Origin: Gemmatimonadota bacterium | GTDB taxonomy: Bacteria; Gemmatimonadota; Gemmatimonadetes; Gemmatimonadales; Gemmatimonadaceae | NCBI GenBank assembly: GCA_016194585.1 | Contig: JACQBG010000044.1 | Location: 1 to 64,000 of the forward strand | Direction of reading: 5' to 3' | DNA: 64,000 nt | In this document: positions 22,849 to 30,978 of the stretch, piece by piece | Layout of the letters: each line of letters begins with the position of its first letter | How positions within the stretch are numbered: the stretch's first letter is position 1 | Position numbers and translations under genes: made by a program | The notes under the pieces: generated by a model | Told to the model about the DNA's origin: nothing | Seen by the model: only the letters and a program-made list of their open reading frames with translations | Database searches by the model: none

Positions 22849-25185
22849 TCACGCGCGCGCCGCGGCGGCCATGGCGCCGAGCACGCGCCACGGCGTGAGC
22901 GGGATCTCGCGCACCGTGGTGCCGATCGCGTCGGCGACGGCGGCGGCGATCGCCGGCGCCGTCGGGATGATAGGCGGCTCGGCGATGCCGCGCGCCCCCG
23001 TGTGGTTCGCGGCCGCGTCGGCGCCGTCGGCCCAGAGCACGGTGATCGCGGGAACGTCGGCCATCGTCGGGATCTTGTAGTCGTGCATCGACGTGTTGAG
23101 TACCACGCCCAGCTTTGCGTCGGTCACGCGTTCCTCGTAGAGCGCGTAGCCGACGCCCTGCAGGATGCCCCCCTGCATCTGGCTCTCGGCGAGCGCGGGG
23201 TTGATGATGCGCCCCGCGTCGTGCGCGGCGACGACGCGCAGCACGCGCACGACGCCGGTGTCGAGATCGACTTCCACCTCGGCCATCTGCACGCCGAACG
23301 TGTCGATGGCGACGCCCTGCGGATTGGGGCCGCGCGATCCCTTCCCGCTGATCATCACGTTGCCGAGCTTGCCCGTGACTTCGGCGAACGTCATCGAGCG
23401 GTCGGTGTCGCGCACGACGATGCGCGAGTCGCGCGACTCGAGCGCGTCGGGGGTGGCGTTCAGCATCGCGGCCGCGGCCTCGAACAGCTGCCGCTTGGCG
23501 TCCTCGGCGGCCATGCGCACGGCGGGGCCCACGCTCGCCGTGGTCATCGAGCCCCACGAGTTGCCGGTGTAGGGGAGCGACTGCGTGTCGCCGATGATGG
23601 CGCGCACCTGCTCGACCTTGGCGCCGAGCGCTTCGGCGGCGATCTGGGCGAGCACCGTGCGGCTGCCGGTGCCCAGGTCCTGCGTGCCGGCGAGGACGTC
23701 GATGCTGGCGTCGGGGTTGATGCGGACGTTCGCGTAGCTCGGGGGGCCGCCGCCGGTGGGCCAGATCTGGCAGGCGAGGCCGCGGCCGACAGCAGTGCGA
23801 GTGGGAGCACTGCCACTGCGAGTGGACGGTGAACGGTTTGCTGTGAACGGTGAACCGTCAACGGCTTTTCCCCACCCGAACGCCTCGGCCGCCTTCTCAT
23901 AGCACTCGAGCAGCGCATTCCCGCTGTACGGCCGGTTCTGCCGCGGATCCTTCTTCGCGAAATTCTTCCGGCGCAGCGCGAGCGGGTCGATCTTGAGCTC
24001 GCGCGCCAGTTCGTTCATCGCGCTCTCGAGGCCGAACGCGCCCTCGACGTAGCCCGGGCCGCGGAAGGCCTGCATGCCGCTCGTGTTCACGTAGGCGAAC
24101 GTCTCCTGCGTGCGCACGTTCGGGCAGGCGTACAGCTCGTGGTAGATCTGCGCGGGGCCGCCTTCCCAGCCGCTGATGCCGAGCGGGATGTCGGCGGAGA
24201 GTTGGATGGCGGTGAGGGCACCGTTCTTCTTCGCGCCGATGGTGACGCGCTGCACGGTGGCCGGCCGGTTGCCGCTGTCGAGCTGCTCGGCCTCGCGGTC
24301 GTTGATGCAGCGCACGGGGCGTCCCGTGCGGCGGGCGAGGAGCGCGGCGATGAATGTGTGCGCGCCGGCGCCGTTCTTCGCGCCGAAGCCGCCCCCCATG
24401 TAGTCCTTGATGACGCGCACTTTCGACTGTGGCACGTCGAGCGCGCGCGCGACGTCGGCGCGCACGCGGAAGATCCCCTGCGTGCTCTCCCACACGGTGA
24501 GCCGGTCGCCGTCCCATTCGCAGGCGGCGCCGTGCGGCTCCAGCGCCGTGTGCAGCGCGACCGGGGTGCGATACTCGCGCGTGATGACGACGTCGGCCGC
24601 CGAGAGTCCCGCTTCGACGTCGCCGCGCGAGATCACGAGCGGCGAATTCGGCGCATTGTTCCCCGTCGGCCGCACAGCGGGCGCGTCGGGGGCCATCGCC
24701 GCGCCGAAGGTCACGGCGAATGGCGCGGTGTCGTACTCGACGACGATCGCGTGCGCCGCGGCGCGCGCCTCGTGCAGCGAACTCGCGCACACCGCGGCGA
24801 CGGGTTGGCCGGCGTAGAGGATCTCGTTGCCGAGGAGGCGCGTCTTCGCCGGGGCGTCGCCGGGACCCATGACGTCGAACACGCCAGGCATGGCGCGCGC
24901 CGCGGCGGCGTCGAAGGTGCGGATGGAGCCGCGCGGGACGCGCGCGCGCAGGATGTACGCGTGCAGCATCCCCGGGCGATCGACGTCGGCCGTGTAGCGC
25001 GCGCGGCCGGTGACCTTCTCGGCGGCGTCGACGCGCGGGACGTTCGTGCCGACGATGGTGAGGGGCGCATCGTCGGTCCACGGCGTGGGCTCGAACGCCG
25101 GCAGCTCGACGATGCGCGTCTCGGTGCGCCCTTCGACCTCGACCGTCGTCGAGACGAAGCCCCCCACTTTCGGCTTACGCGCCAC
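22849..25185 (-). CDS. Molybdenum hydroxylase molybdopterin-binding subunit
   Basis: Catalytic subunit of a xanthine-dehydrogenase-family oxidoreductase, 778 residues. Visible are the Mo-binding GGGFGAKNGAGAH, RGPGYVEGAFGLE, GTGSRTVLAQ and the catalytic glutamate in GARGIAEPPIIPT near the C-terminus. Residues about 441-466 are a linker absent from the family consensus, encoded by a repeat of the CGGTGAAC type. The start is GTG 25185, overlapping the 2Fe-2S subunit gene by 11 bases. The FAD subunit is not adjacent but at 12801-13775. Substrate (aldehyde, purine or other) cannot be read from the sequence. Confidence 0.92.
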   Translation of the reverse strand: MARKPKVGGFVSTTVEVEGRTETRIVELPAFEPTPWTDDAPLTIVGTNVPRVDAAEKVTGRARYTADVDRPGMLHAYILRARVPRGSIRTFDAAAARAMPGVFDVMGPGDAPAKTRLLGNEILYAGQPVAAVCASSLHEARAAAHAIVVEYDTAPFAVTFGAAMAPDAPAVRPTGNNAPNSPLVISRGDVEAGLSAADVVITREYRTPVALHTALEPHGAACEWDGDRLTVWESTQGIFRVRADVARALDVPQSKVRVIKDYMGGGFGAKNGAGAHTFIAALLARRTGRPVRCINDREAEQLDSGNRPATVQRVTIGAKKNGALTAIQLSADIPLGISGWEGGPAQIYHELYACPNVRTQETFAYVNTSGMQAFRGPGYVEGAFGLESAMNELARELKIDPLALRRKNFAKKDPRQNRPYSGNALLECYEKAAEAFGWGKAVDGSPFTANRSPSTRSGSAPTRTAVGRGLACQIWPTGGGPPSYANVRINPDASIDVLAGTQDLGTGSRTVLAQIAAEALGAKVEQVRAIIGDTQSLPYTGNSWGSMTTASVGPAVRMAAEDAKRQLFEAAAAMLNATPDALESRDSRIVVRDTDRSMTFAEVTGKLGNVMISGKGSRGPNPQGVAIDTFGVQMAEVEVDLDTGVVRVLRVVAAHDAGRIINPALAESQMQGGILQGVGYALYEERVTDAKLGVVLNTSMHDYKIPTMADVPAITVLWADGADAAANHTGARGIAEPPIIPTAPAIAAAVADAIGTTVREIPLTPWRVLGAMAAAARA
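23788..23865. repeat. Translated repeat insertion inside the molybdopterin subunit gene
   Basis: These 78 bases contain TGAACGGTTTGC, GTGAACGGTGAACC and GTCAACGGC, the same CGGTGAA heptamer string found in gaps at 26.1 and 43.7 kb, plus two direct copies of CTGCGAGTGG-like sequence. The length is a multiple of three and the frame is kept, giving a Ser/Thr/Arg/Pro-rich linker between FGWGK and GRGLACQ. Confidence 0.7.
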
Positions 25186-25642
25186 GGGTCGCTCCGCTCG
25201 CCGCGACGGCGCGGATGGCCTGCACGATCTTGGGATAGGTGCCGCAGCGGCAGAGGTTGCCGCTCATCGCCGCGACGATCTCGTCGTCGGTGGGCGACGG
25301 GTTCCGGTCGAGCAGCGCCTGCGCGGCGACGAGCTGCCCCGGCGTGCAGTAGCCGCACTGCGCCGCGTCGTGCGTGATGAACGCCTGCTGGAGCGTGCTC
25401 AAGGTGCCGGCCGCGGCGAGCCCCTCGACGGTGCGCACCGTCGCGCCGTCGCAGGCGGCGGCGAGGGTGAGGCACGAATAGACGGTCGCGCCGTCGAGTT
25501 GCACCGTGCAGGCCCCGCATTCGCCGCGGTCGCAGGTGAGCTTGGTGCCGGTGAGTTCGAGGCGGTCGCGGAGCAGTTCGAGCAGGGTCTCGTCATCGCG
25601 CGCGGTGACCTCGTGCGCGCGGCCGTTCACGGTGAGTCGCAT
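25175..25642 (-). CDS. Molybdenum hydroxylase [2Fe-2S] subunit
   Basis: Small electron-transfer subunit of 155 residues with two [2Fe-2S] clusters. The plant-type cluster ligands are in CDRGECGACTV and the following SC; the second cluster is in CGYCTPG and CRCGTY. No Tat or Sec signal is present, so the enzyme is cytosolic, unlike E. coli PaoABC. It is first in the operon and overlaps the molybdopterin gene by 11 bases. ATG 25642 precedes the canonical start of the fold (MRLTVNG); GGGAGGG lies 13 bases before it. It is divergent from fdxA. Confidence 0.94.
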   Translation of the reverse strand: MRLTVNGRAHEVTARDDETLLELLRDRLELTGTKLTCDRGECGACTVQLDGATVYSCLTLAAACDGATVRTVEGLAAAGTLSTLQQAFITHDAAQCGYCTPGQLVAAQALLDRNPSPTDDEIVAAMSGNLCRCGTYPKIVQAIRAVAASGATRGA

Positions 25643-25762
25643 GCGGTGGAAATAGCCCTCCCGACCGTGACGTGTCAAAGGGCGGGTGCGTCTTGTAGCA
25701 ACGAGCGCGGGAGGATAATTTCTCCTGCCACGCGCAGAAGCGCGCCAACTCGAGGAAATCCG

Positions 25763-26026
25763 ATGCCGTACGTCATCACCGAAGCCTGCAAGGACACCAA
25801 GGACCGGTCCTGCGTGGACGTCTGCCCCGTGGACTGCATCTACGAGGGCCCGGAGATGCTGTACATCCATCCGGATGAATGCATCGACTGCGGCGCCTGC
25901 GAGCCGGAGTGCCCGGTGACGGCGATCTTCCCCGAGGAAGACGTGCCGGCCAACCTGAAGCAGTACGTGCAGATCAATCGCGACATCTTCAAGGGCGGCA
26001 CGCCGCCGGGGCGGCCGCAGAAGTAG
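25763..26026 (+). CDS. fdxA: Seven-iron-type ferredoxin FdxA
   Basis: Low-potential electron carrier of 87 residues with a [3Fe-4S] and a [4Fe-4S] cluster. The ligands are visible: the N-terminal ACKDTKDRSCVDVCPVDC lacks the middle cysteine of a full 4Fe motif, and CIDCGACEPECP supplies the second. The order and spacing match the FdxA ferredoxins of mycobacteria and relatives (YIHPDECIDCGACEPECPV). ATG 25763 has GAGGA six bases upstream, and GGATAATTT about 50 bases upstream may be the promoter. A strong hairpin terminator follows. Confidence 0.95.
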   Translation: MPYVITEACKDTKDRSCVDVCPVDCIYEGPEMLYIHPDECIDCGACEPECPVTAIFPEEDVPANLKQYVQINRDIFKGGTPPGRPQK

Positions 26027-26050
26027 GGCGAGCGCGCCGAGCGTGTGGAG

Positions 26051-26084
26051 CGGGCCGGGACCTTGGTTCCGGCCCGATTGCTTT
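26051..26084 (+). terminator. Terminator after fdxA
   Basis: CGGGCCGGGACC (26051-26062) pairs with GGTTCCGGCCCG (26065-26076), 11 of 12 bases plus one wobble, followed by ATTGCTTT. Typical Rho-independent shape. Confidence 0.7.
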
Positions 26085-26091
26085 AAGCGAT

Positions 26092-26170
26092 AACGGCGGG
26101 CGAACGGTCAACCGTCAGCCGTTGGAGCGATAAGTCGTTGACGGTGAAACGTTTACCGTGAATCGTCGGG
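26092..26170. repeat. CGGTGAA-type repeat between fdxA and rnd
   Basis: The stretch holds GAACGGTCAACCGTCAGCC and, further on, GTTGACGGTGAAACG and TTTACCGTGAATCG, partly inverted relative to one another. It belongs to the same heptamer family as 16903-17001, 43668-43704 and the insertion at 23788-23865. No coding frame is plausible here. Confidence 0.65.
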
Positions 26171-26231
26171 GGGTCACTCATCGACACTCTCCCCCTGCTA
26201 GATTCCGCTATCCTCCTCCAAAACCGCCAGA

Positions 26232-27470
26232 GTGACTCCCTCACGCTCCGAAGATCCCCAGGTCGCCTACCTCGATACCGACGCCGCCGTCGCGCGGGCG
26301 TTGGACGGGATCGCGCGCACCAAGGAGCTGGCGATCGACACCGAGGGGGCGAGCTTCCACCGGTTCATCGACCGGATCTACCTGATCCAGTTGTCGACTC
26401 GTGACACGCACATGATCGTCGATCCGCTGCCGATCACGGCGCCGGCGGGGCTGGGGCGGCTGCTCGAGGATCCGAAGGTGCAGGTGGTGTTCCACGATGC
26501 CGACTACGACTTGCGGCTGCTGCATCAGGACTACGGCTGGCACATCCGGAACATCTTCGACACGCGCATCGCGGCGCAGTTGCTCGGGCTCACGGCGTTC
26601 GGGCTCGCGGCGCTGCTCGAGAAGTACTTCGAGGTGAAGCTCGACAAGAAGCACCAGCGCGCCGACTGGTCGATGCGCCCGCTCACGAAGGGGATGCTCG
26701 ACTACGCGGCGCAGGACACGATCCACCTGCTGGGGTTGCGCGACGTGCTGCACCGCGAGCTCGAGAAGAAGGAGCGGTGGGGGTGGGCACAGGAGGAGTT
26801 CCAGCGTCTCGAGGGAACGCGCTGGCAGCCGGAGGAGCCGGGCACGGCGTTCCTCCGCATGAAGGGGGCGCGCGACCTCGATCGTCGCGAACTCGCGCTC
26901 CTGCGCGAACTCGTCGCGTGGCGCGACGCGGTGGCGCTCCAGCTCGACCGCTCGACCTTCCGCGTGATCGGCAACGAGGTGCTGCTCGAGATCGCGCACA
27001 CGGCGCCGGCCACGGCCGAGGCGCTGGGGAAGATCAAGGGGATGCCGCGCGGGATCCTGGAGCGCGCCGGGAACGACGTGCTCGCGGCGGTGCAGCGCGG
27101 ACTCGCCGTGCCCGAGGCGCAGCTCCCGAAGTTCCCGCGCTCCGCACGCTGGGACCGCGACCCGGACATCGACAACAAGGTCGGCGCGCTCAAGAGCGTG
27201 CGCGACGAGGCCGCGAAGCGGCTCGAACTCGACCCGGGCGTGCTCTGCTCGCGCGAGAAGATGGAGGCGGTGGCCCGTCTCCTTCCGGCGGCCGTCGAGG
27301 CGCTCTCCGAACTCCCCGACCTGCGGCGGTGGCAGATCGCCGAGCTTGGGGAAGGATTCGTGAAGGCGCTGAAGCCGTTCCGGAAGAAGGGGGGCGCCCC
27401 CAAGCCGGCCGCCGAGCCGACCGGCGCGCTCGAGCTCCCGCTGTCGAACGACTCCCCCTACCGCGACTAG
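26232..27470 (+). CDS. rnd: Ribonuclease D
   Basis: 3'-5' exonuclease involved in tRNA 3' maturation and RNA turnover, 412 residues. The DEDDy catalytic acids are visible: IDTEGAS (Exo I, residue ~36), HDADYDL (Exo II) and YAAQDTIHL (Exo III with Tyr). An HRDC domain follows around residues 215-290 (LLRELVAWRDAVALQLDRSTFRVIGNE). The C-terminal ~120 residues form a second helical domain with a Lys/Pro tail. The start is GTG 26232; no clear ribosome site precedes it. It is convergent with the MIP18-family gene, 25 bases away. Confidence 0.93.
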   Translation: MTPSRSEDPQVAYLDTDAAVARALDGIARTKELAIDTEGASFHRFIDRIYLIQLSTRDTHMIVDPLPITAPAGLGRLLEDPKVQVVFHDADYDLRLLHQDYGWHIRNIFDTRIAAQLLGLTAFGLAALLEKYFEVKLDKKHQRADWSMRPLTKGMLDYAAQDTIHLLGLRDVLHRELEKKERWGWAQEEFQRLEGTRWQPEEPGTAFLRMKGARDLDRRELALLRELVAWRDAVALQLDRSTFRVIGNEVLLEIAHTAPATAEALGKIKGMPRGILERAGNDVLAAVQRGLAVPEAQLPKFPRSARWDRDPDIDNKVGALKSVRDEAAKRLELDPGVLCSREKMEAVARLLPAAVEALSELPDLRRWQIAELGEGFVKALKPFRKKGGAPKPAAEPTGALELPLSNDSPYRD

Positions 27471-27495
27471 CGCGCCGGCGCCGCGGCGCGCGGCG

Positions 27496-27879
27496 TCAGA
27501 AGCCCAGGTAGGCGCGCACCCGCGGTTCGATGCGGTCGGGGGTCCACATCGGCGTCCACACGAGGTGCATCATGACCTCACCGACCCCGTCCATCGCGCG
27601 CACCTGATCCTCGGCGTCCTTCATGATCTCCGGGCCCGACGGGCATCCCGGGGAGGTGAGGCTCATGTCGATGTCCACGTCGGTGCCGTCCACGCGGATG
27701 TCGTACACGAGGCCGAGGTCGACGATGTTGAGGTTGAGCTCGGGATCCTTGACGCGACGCAGCGCGAGCTTCACCAGGTCGGTCGTGATGGCCGATGGTG
27801 AGGCGGTCGAAGCCGGCGCAGGGGGCGCGTCGGAGGCGGCGGGCTGGTCGTGGTCCACGTCAGGGGCGCGAAGGGTCAC
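27496..27879 (-). CDS. MIP18/SufT-type Fe-S assembly factor
   Basis: DUF59-domain protein of 127 residues thought to help mature Fe-S proteins. Core motifs: VKDPELNLNIVDLGLVYDI, the conserved reactive cysteine in LTSPGCPSGPEI, and VWTPMWTPDRI. A ~35-residue Ala/Pro/Asp-rich N-terminal extension precedes the domain. In many genomes this gene sits in the suf operon; here it is 20 kb away, behind a serine hydrolase on the same strand with a 41 bp gap. The start is GTG 27879, and later Met or Val codons are possible since the extension is not conserved. Confidence 0.87.
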   Translation of the reverse strand: MTLRAPDVDHDQPAASDAPPAPASTASPSAITTDLVKLALRRVKDPELNLNIVDLGLVYDIRVDGTDVDIDMSLTSPGCPSGPEIMKDAEDQVRAMDGVGEVMMHLVWTPMWTPDRIEPRVRAYLGF

Positions 27880-27920
27880 GAGAATCTAACCGGACGAGCG
27901 CGCGGTTGGTTCCCGCGGCG

Positions 27921-29342
27921 TCAGTCGGCGTTCTTCTTCGCGACGGGCTTCCTGGCGGCAGCGGACTTCTTGCCGGCGGCCAACTTCTTGGACGATCCGC
28001 GCTTCGCCGACGCGCTCTTCACGCTGCTCTTGTGCACGGCGCGCTTCACGCCGGCGCCCTTCTCGGCCGACGTCTTCGCCTTGCTCTTGCCGCTCGTGCC
28101 GCGGTGCGGCCGCGCCTTGCGCATCGGGCGGTTCCACCCCACTTCACGGTCGGCGCGGAACGACGCGGGCATCTCGGTGACGGCGAGGTTCTCGTCGGTC
28201 ACGGCGAGCGCGGCCGCGTCGGCGAGGTCGGCGCGGACGTCGGAGATCACCTTCGCCGGGCGGCGCGCCTTGGCGGCGTGCACGCGGTTCGTCAGGAGGA
28301 TGACGAACATCTCACGCTCGGGGTCGATCCACATCGAGGTGCCGGTGAAGCCGGTGTGGCCGAACGCGTTCTCGCCGAGGTAGGCGCCGGCGCCGTGATG
28401 TCCCTCGCCGACCTCCCATCCGAGGGCGCGGCTCCCCGCGGCACGGGCGGTGAAGAGCTTGATCGTCGAATCGGCGATGATGCGCGTGCCGTCGTAGCTG
28501 CCGCCGTTGAGCATCATCTGCGCGAACACGGCGAGGTCGCTGGCCGTGCCGAAGAGTCCGGCGTGCCCGGCGACGCCGCCGAGGGCGAAGGCGTTCTCGT
28601 CGTGCACCTCGCCGCGGAGCGGGTAGCCGCGCGGCGGGGAGACTTCGGTGGGGGCGATGCGATAGACGAGCGAGTCGGCCGGGCGGAAGCCGGTGTCGGT
28701 CATCCCGAGCGGGCCGAAGACGCGTTCCTGCAGGAAGGCGTCGAGTCGCTCACCGGACGCGGACTCGACCACCATGCCGAGGATGTCGGCGCCGAGGTCG
28801 GAATAGATGAACCCCGTGCCCGGCTTGTACTCGAGGGGCACGTCGAGCACCATCTGCCGCGCTTCTTCCGGCGTGTGCGCGTGGCGCCAGAGGTCGCGGC
28901 CGGCCGGGAGGCCGCCACGGTGCATGAGGAGCTGGCGGACGGTGACGGAGTCCTTGAGGCCGCCGGTGAAGCCGGGCACGTAGTGCGTGACCTTCTCGTC
29001 GAGGGCGAGCTTGCCTTCGTCGAAGAGCACCATCGCGGCGGTGGTCGTCCCGACGACCTTGGTGAGCGACGCGAGGTCGTAGATGGTGCGGTCGGGGAGG
29101 ACGACGGGGCTGTCCTTGGTCCAGCCGAGGTGTCCGAAGCCCTTCGAGACGACGGTGGCGCCCTTGCGGCCGACGATGACGGAAGCGCCGGGGAAGCCGC
29201 CGGCGGTGATGCCCCGCAGGATGACGCGATCGATCGTCGCCAGCCGCTCGGCCGACATCCCCACCGACTTGGGCGCCTTGGCCGGGAGGCCCTCGGTATG
29301 ACCCGTGGCGACGGCGGCGGCAGCGAGGAGCGTCAGGAGCAC
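27921..29342 (-). CDS. Exported serine hydrolase with lysine-rich tail
   Basis: Beta-lactamase/D-alanyl carboxypeptidase-like hydrolase of 473 residues. Motifs: S-x-x-K as SLTK at 92-95, Y-S-D at 180-182 in place of Y-x-N, and HTG at 329-331. The first ~18 residues form a signal. Residues ~405-473 are an unusual tail made of Lys, Ala, Ser and Arg (SSVKSASAKRGSSKKLAAGK) like histone H1 C-termini. It may bind wall polymers, lipopolysaccharide or nucleic acid; the hydrolase itself probably acts on peptidoglycan peptides or esters. The start is GTG 29342. Its promoter region contains a polypurine inverted repeat. Confidence 0.82.
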   Translation of the reverse strand: MLLTLLAAAAVATGHTEGLPAKAPKSVGMSAERLATIDRVILRGITAGGFPGASVIVGRKGATVVSKGFGHLGWTKDSPVVLPDRTIYDLASLTKVVGTTTAAMVLFDEGKLALDEKVTHYVPGFTGGLKDSVTVRQLLMHRGGLPAGRDLWRHAHTPEEARQMVLDVPLEYKPGTGFIYSDLGADILGMVVESASGERLDAFLQERVFGPLGMTDTGFRPADSLVYRIAPTEVSPPRGYPLRGEVHDENAFALGGVAGHAGLFGTASDLAVFAQMMLNGGSYDGTRIIADSTIKLFTARAAGSRALGWEVGEGHHGAGAYLGENAFGHTGFTGTSMWIDPEREMFVILLTNRVHAAKARRPAKVISDVRADLADAAALAVTDENLAVTEMPASFRADREVGWNRPMRKARPHRGTSGKSKAKTSAEKGAGVKRAVHKSSVKSASAKRGSSKKLAAGKKSAAARKPVAKKNAD

Positions 29343-29481
29343 GAGGGGGCCGGTCGAGGCGTAAAGGGAAGCGGCCGGACGCGGGAACGGAGCGGCCGGA
29401 GTGTGGTCTACGATTAAAGGGTCGGCAAGAAGTACGGATTCTTGCCTTCAGAGTCAAGGACGAGAGATTTCGTTCGGGGTC

Positions 29482-29672
29482 ACTGATGAGGGGGAGGGGG
29501 AGGGGGAGGGAAAGGGGGAGGGAGAGGGGAGGGAGAGGGGAGGGAGAGGGGAGGGAGAGCACTAACCGTAGGCCAGGTTTCCTCCCTCTTCCTGTGCCCG
29601 CTCTCGCCGTCCGCTCGCCCCTGAAGTGAGGCCCTCCCCCTCCCCCTTTCCCTCCCCCTCCCCCTGATCAGT
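29482..29672. repeat. Polypurine/polypyrimidine inverted repeat
   Basis: The left arm at 29482-29522 (ACTGATGAGGGGGAGGGGG...) and the right arm at 29632-29672 are reverse complements over about 35 bases, with one extra GGGGGA unit on the left; both end in an ACTGAT-type sequence. The left arm continues as repeated GGGAGAGG to about 29560. The G-runs could form quadruplexes and the arms a long stem or triplex. It fills the 372 bp gap between the divergent serine hydrolase and ECF sigma genes, where both promoters must lie. Confidence 0.85.
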
Positions 29673-29714
29673 AAACCTTCAGGGACCAGCACGTGACAGA
29701 CTGAACGGATCCGT

Positions 29715-30296
29715 ATGACCACCCCGACCGACCAGATCACGATCCGTCGCGCCATCCATGGCGACGAAGGAGCGCTGCGCGCCCTCTGGGTGCAGCACGC
29801 TCCGCGCATCGACGCGCTCGTGCGCCGGCTGGTGGGGGACCCGGACCAGGCCGCCGACGTGGCGCAGGAAGTGTGGATCCAGATCTTCCGTGCGCTCCCC
29901 ACCTATCGCGGCGACTCGCAGTTCTCGACCTGGGCGCACCGGATCGCGGTGAACCGCACGCTCAACGCGTTGCGGTCGCTGCGGCGCCACGGCGACGCCG
30001 AGGTCGAGCTCGAGGAGGACACGTCGTTCGTGGAGCACGACGGGGACCGGTCGATGCTCGCGCAGACGATCGACGAGGCGGTGCAACGATTGTCGCCGGG
30101 GGCGCGGCAGGTGTTCGTGCTCCACGACGTCGAGGGGTACACGCACGAGGAGATCGCCGCCGAGCTGGGGATCACGGCGGGCGGATCGAAGTCACAGCTC
30201 TTCAAGGCACGCGCGAAGCTACGCCGGCTGCTCGCGCCGTTGGTGGACGTCACGCCGGCGAAGGACGAACCAGACGATGTCGCATCTCTCTCCTGA
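29715..30296 (+). CDS. ECF-type RNA polymerase sigma factor
   Basis: Alternative sigma factor of 193 residues with regions 2 and 4 only. Region 2 covers about residues 22-90 (DPDQAADVAQEVWIQIFRAL, FSTWAHRIAVNRTLNALR) and region 4 about 125-178 (LSPGARQVFVLHDVEGYTHEEIAAELG, then KSQLFKARAKLRRLL). The last region-4 helix reads TAGGSKSQLFKAR, an expanded variant of the usual GTVKSRL. It is followed by an overlapping anti-sigma gene and a PDZ protein, so it likely answers an envelope signal. ATG 29715 follows directly on the polypurine element region. Confidence 0.93.
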   Translation: MTTPTDQITIRRAIHGDEGALRALWVQHAPRIDALVRRLVGDPDQAADVAQEVWIQIFRALPTYRGDSQFSTWAHRIAVNRTLNALRSLRRHGDAEVELEEDTSFVEHDGDRSMLAQTIDEAVQRLSPGARQVFVLHDVEGYTHEEIAAELGITAGGSKSQLFKARAKLRRLLAPLVDVTPAKDEPDDVASLS

Positions 30297-30978
30297 ACGG
30301 ATCGCCGCACTGACCGACGAGACGCCGACTCCGGTGGAGGCGGCGCACCTCGGGACGTGCGGAACCTGTACCGCCGAGTTGGCGGCGCAGCGCAAGTTGT
30401 CGCGTCTCGCGGCGGCGGCGCAGCCGGTGGCCGGCGCGCCGATCTCGGATTTCGACGCGCTCCTCCCGCGGCTCGCGGCGGAGGGGCTGGTGGCCATGCC
30501 CGACCGGCGCGCGACGTTGCGCCGCTGGGGCGTGCGCGTGGCCGCGGGGCTGGTGCTCGTGTTCGGTGGTGCCGTGGCCGGGCGTCTCACGGCGAACAGC
30601 GGCCTTCCGATGCTGCCCAAGGGGACTGGCGCGGGTGGCGAGTCGACGGTCGCCTCCGCGCCGGCGCCGGCGCAGTTCCGCACCCCCGACGAGGCGGTGC
30701 GGGCGCTGAACGTGTCGCAGAAGACGTACGAGAACGCGGCGGCGTTCCTCGCCGCGCAGGACACCTCGGCGCACTTCATCGGCCTGAGCGAGGCGACGTA
30801 CCGCACGCGACTGCAGGCGCTCGACCAGATGGCGGCCATCACGCGTGCCGCGCTGTATCAGGCGCCGCAGGACCCGATGCTGAACCAGGCGTACCTCGCG
30901 ACGCAGAGCGCGCGCGCGACGACCTTGCGGCAGATCAACCAGGCGATGCCGGCGACGAAGCGCCTGGGGAGCTACTGA
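30277..30978 (+). CDS. Membrane-bound zinc anti-sigma factor
   Basis: Cognate anti-sigma factor, 233 residues. The N-terminus has the ZAS motif HxxxCxxC (HLGTCGTC near residues 24-31). One membrane helix lies at about 83-101 (VRVAAGLVLVFGGAVAGRL), leaving a ~130-residue periplasmic domain with repeated Ala/Thr-rich helices (AAFLAAQDTSAHFIGLSEATY). The gene starts 20 bases inside the sigma gene, a tight coupling typical of such pairs. The stop overlaps the next start as TGATG. The sensory trigger is not apparent. Confidence 0.87.
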   Translation: MSHLSPERIAALTDETPTPVEAAHLGTCGTCTAELAAQRKLSRLAAAAQPVAGAPISDFDALLPRLAAEGLVAMPDRRATLRRWGVRVAAGLVLVFGGAVAGRLTANSGLPMLPKGTGAGGESTVASAPAPAQFRTPDEAVRALNVSQKTYENAAAFLAAQDTSAHFIGLSEATYRTRLQALDQMAAITRAALYQAPQDPMLNQAYLATQSARATTLRQINQAMPATKRLGSY

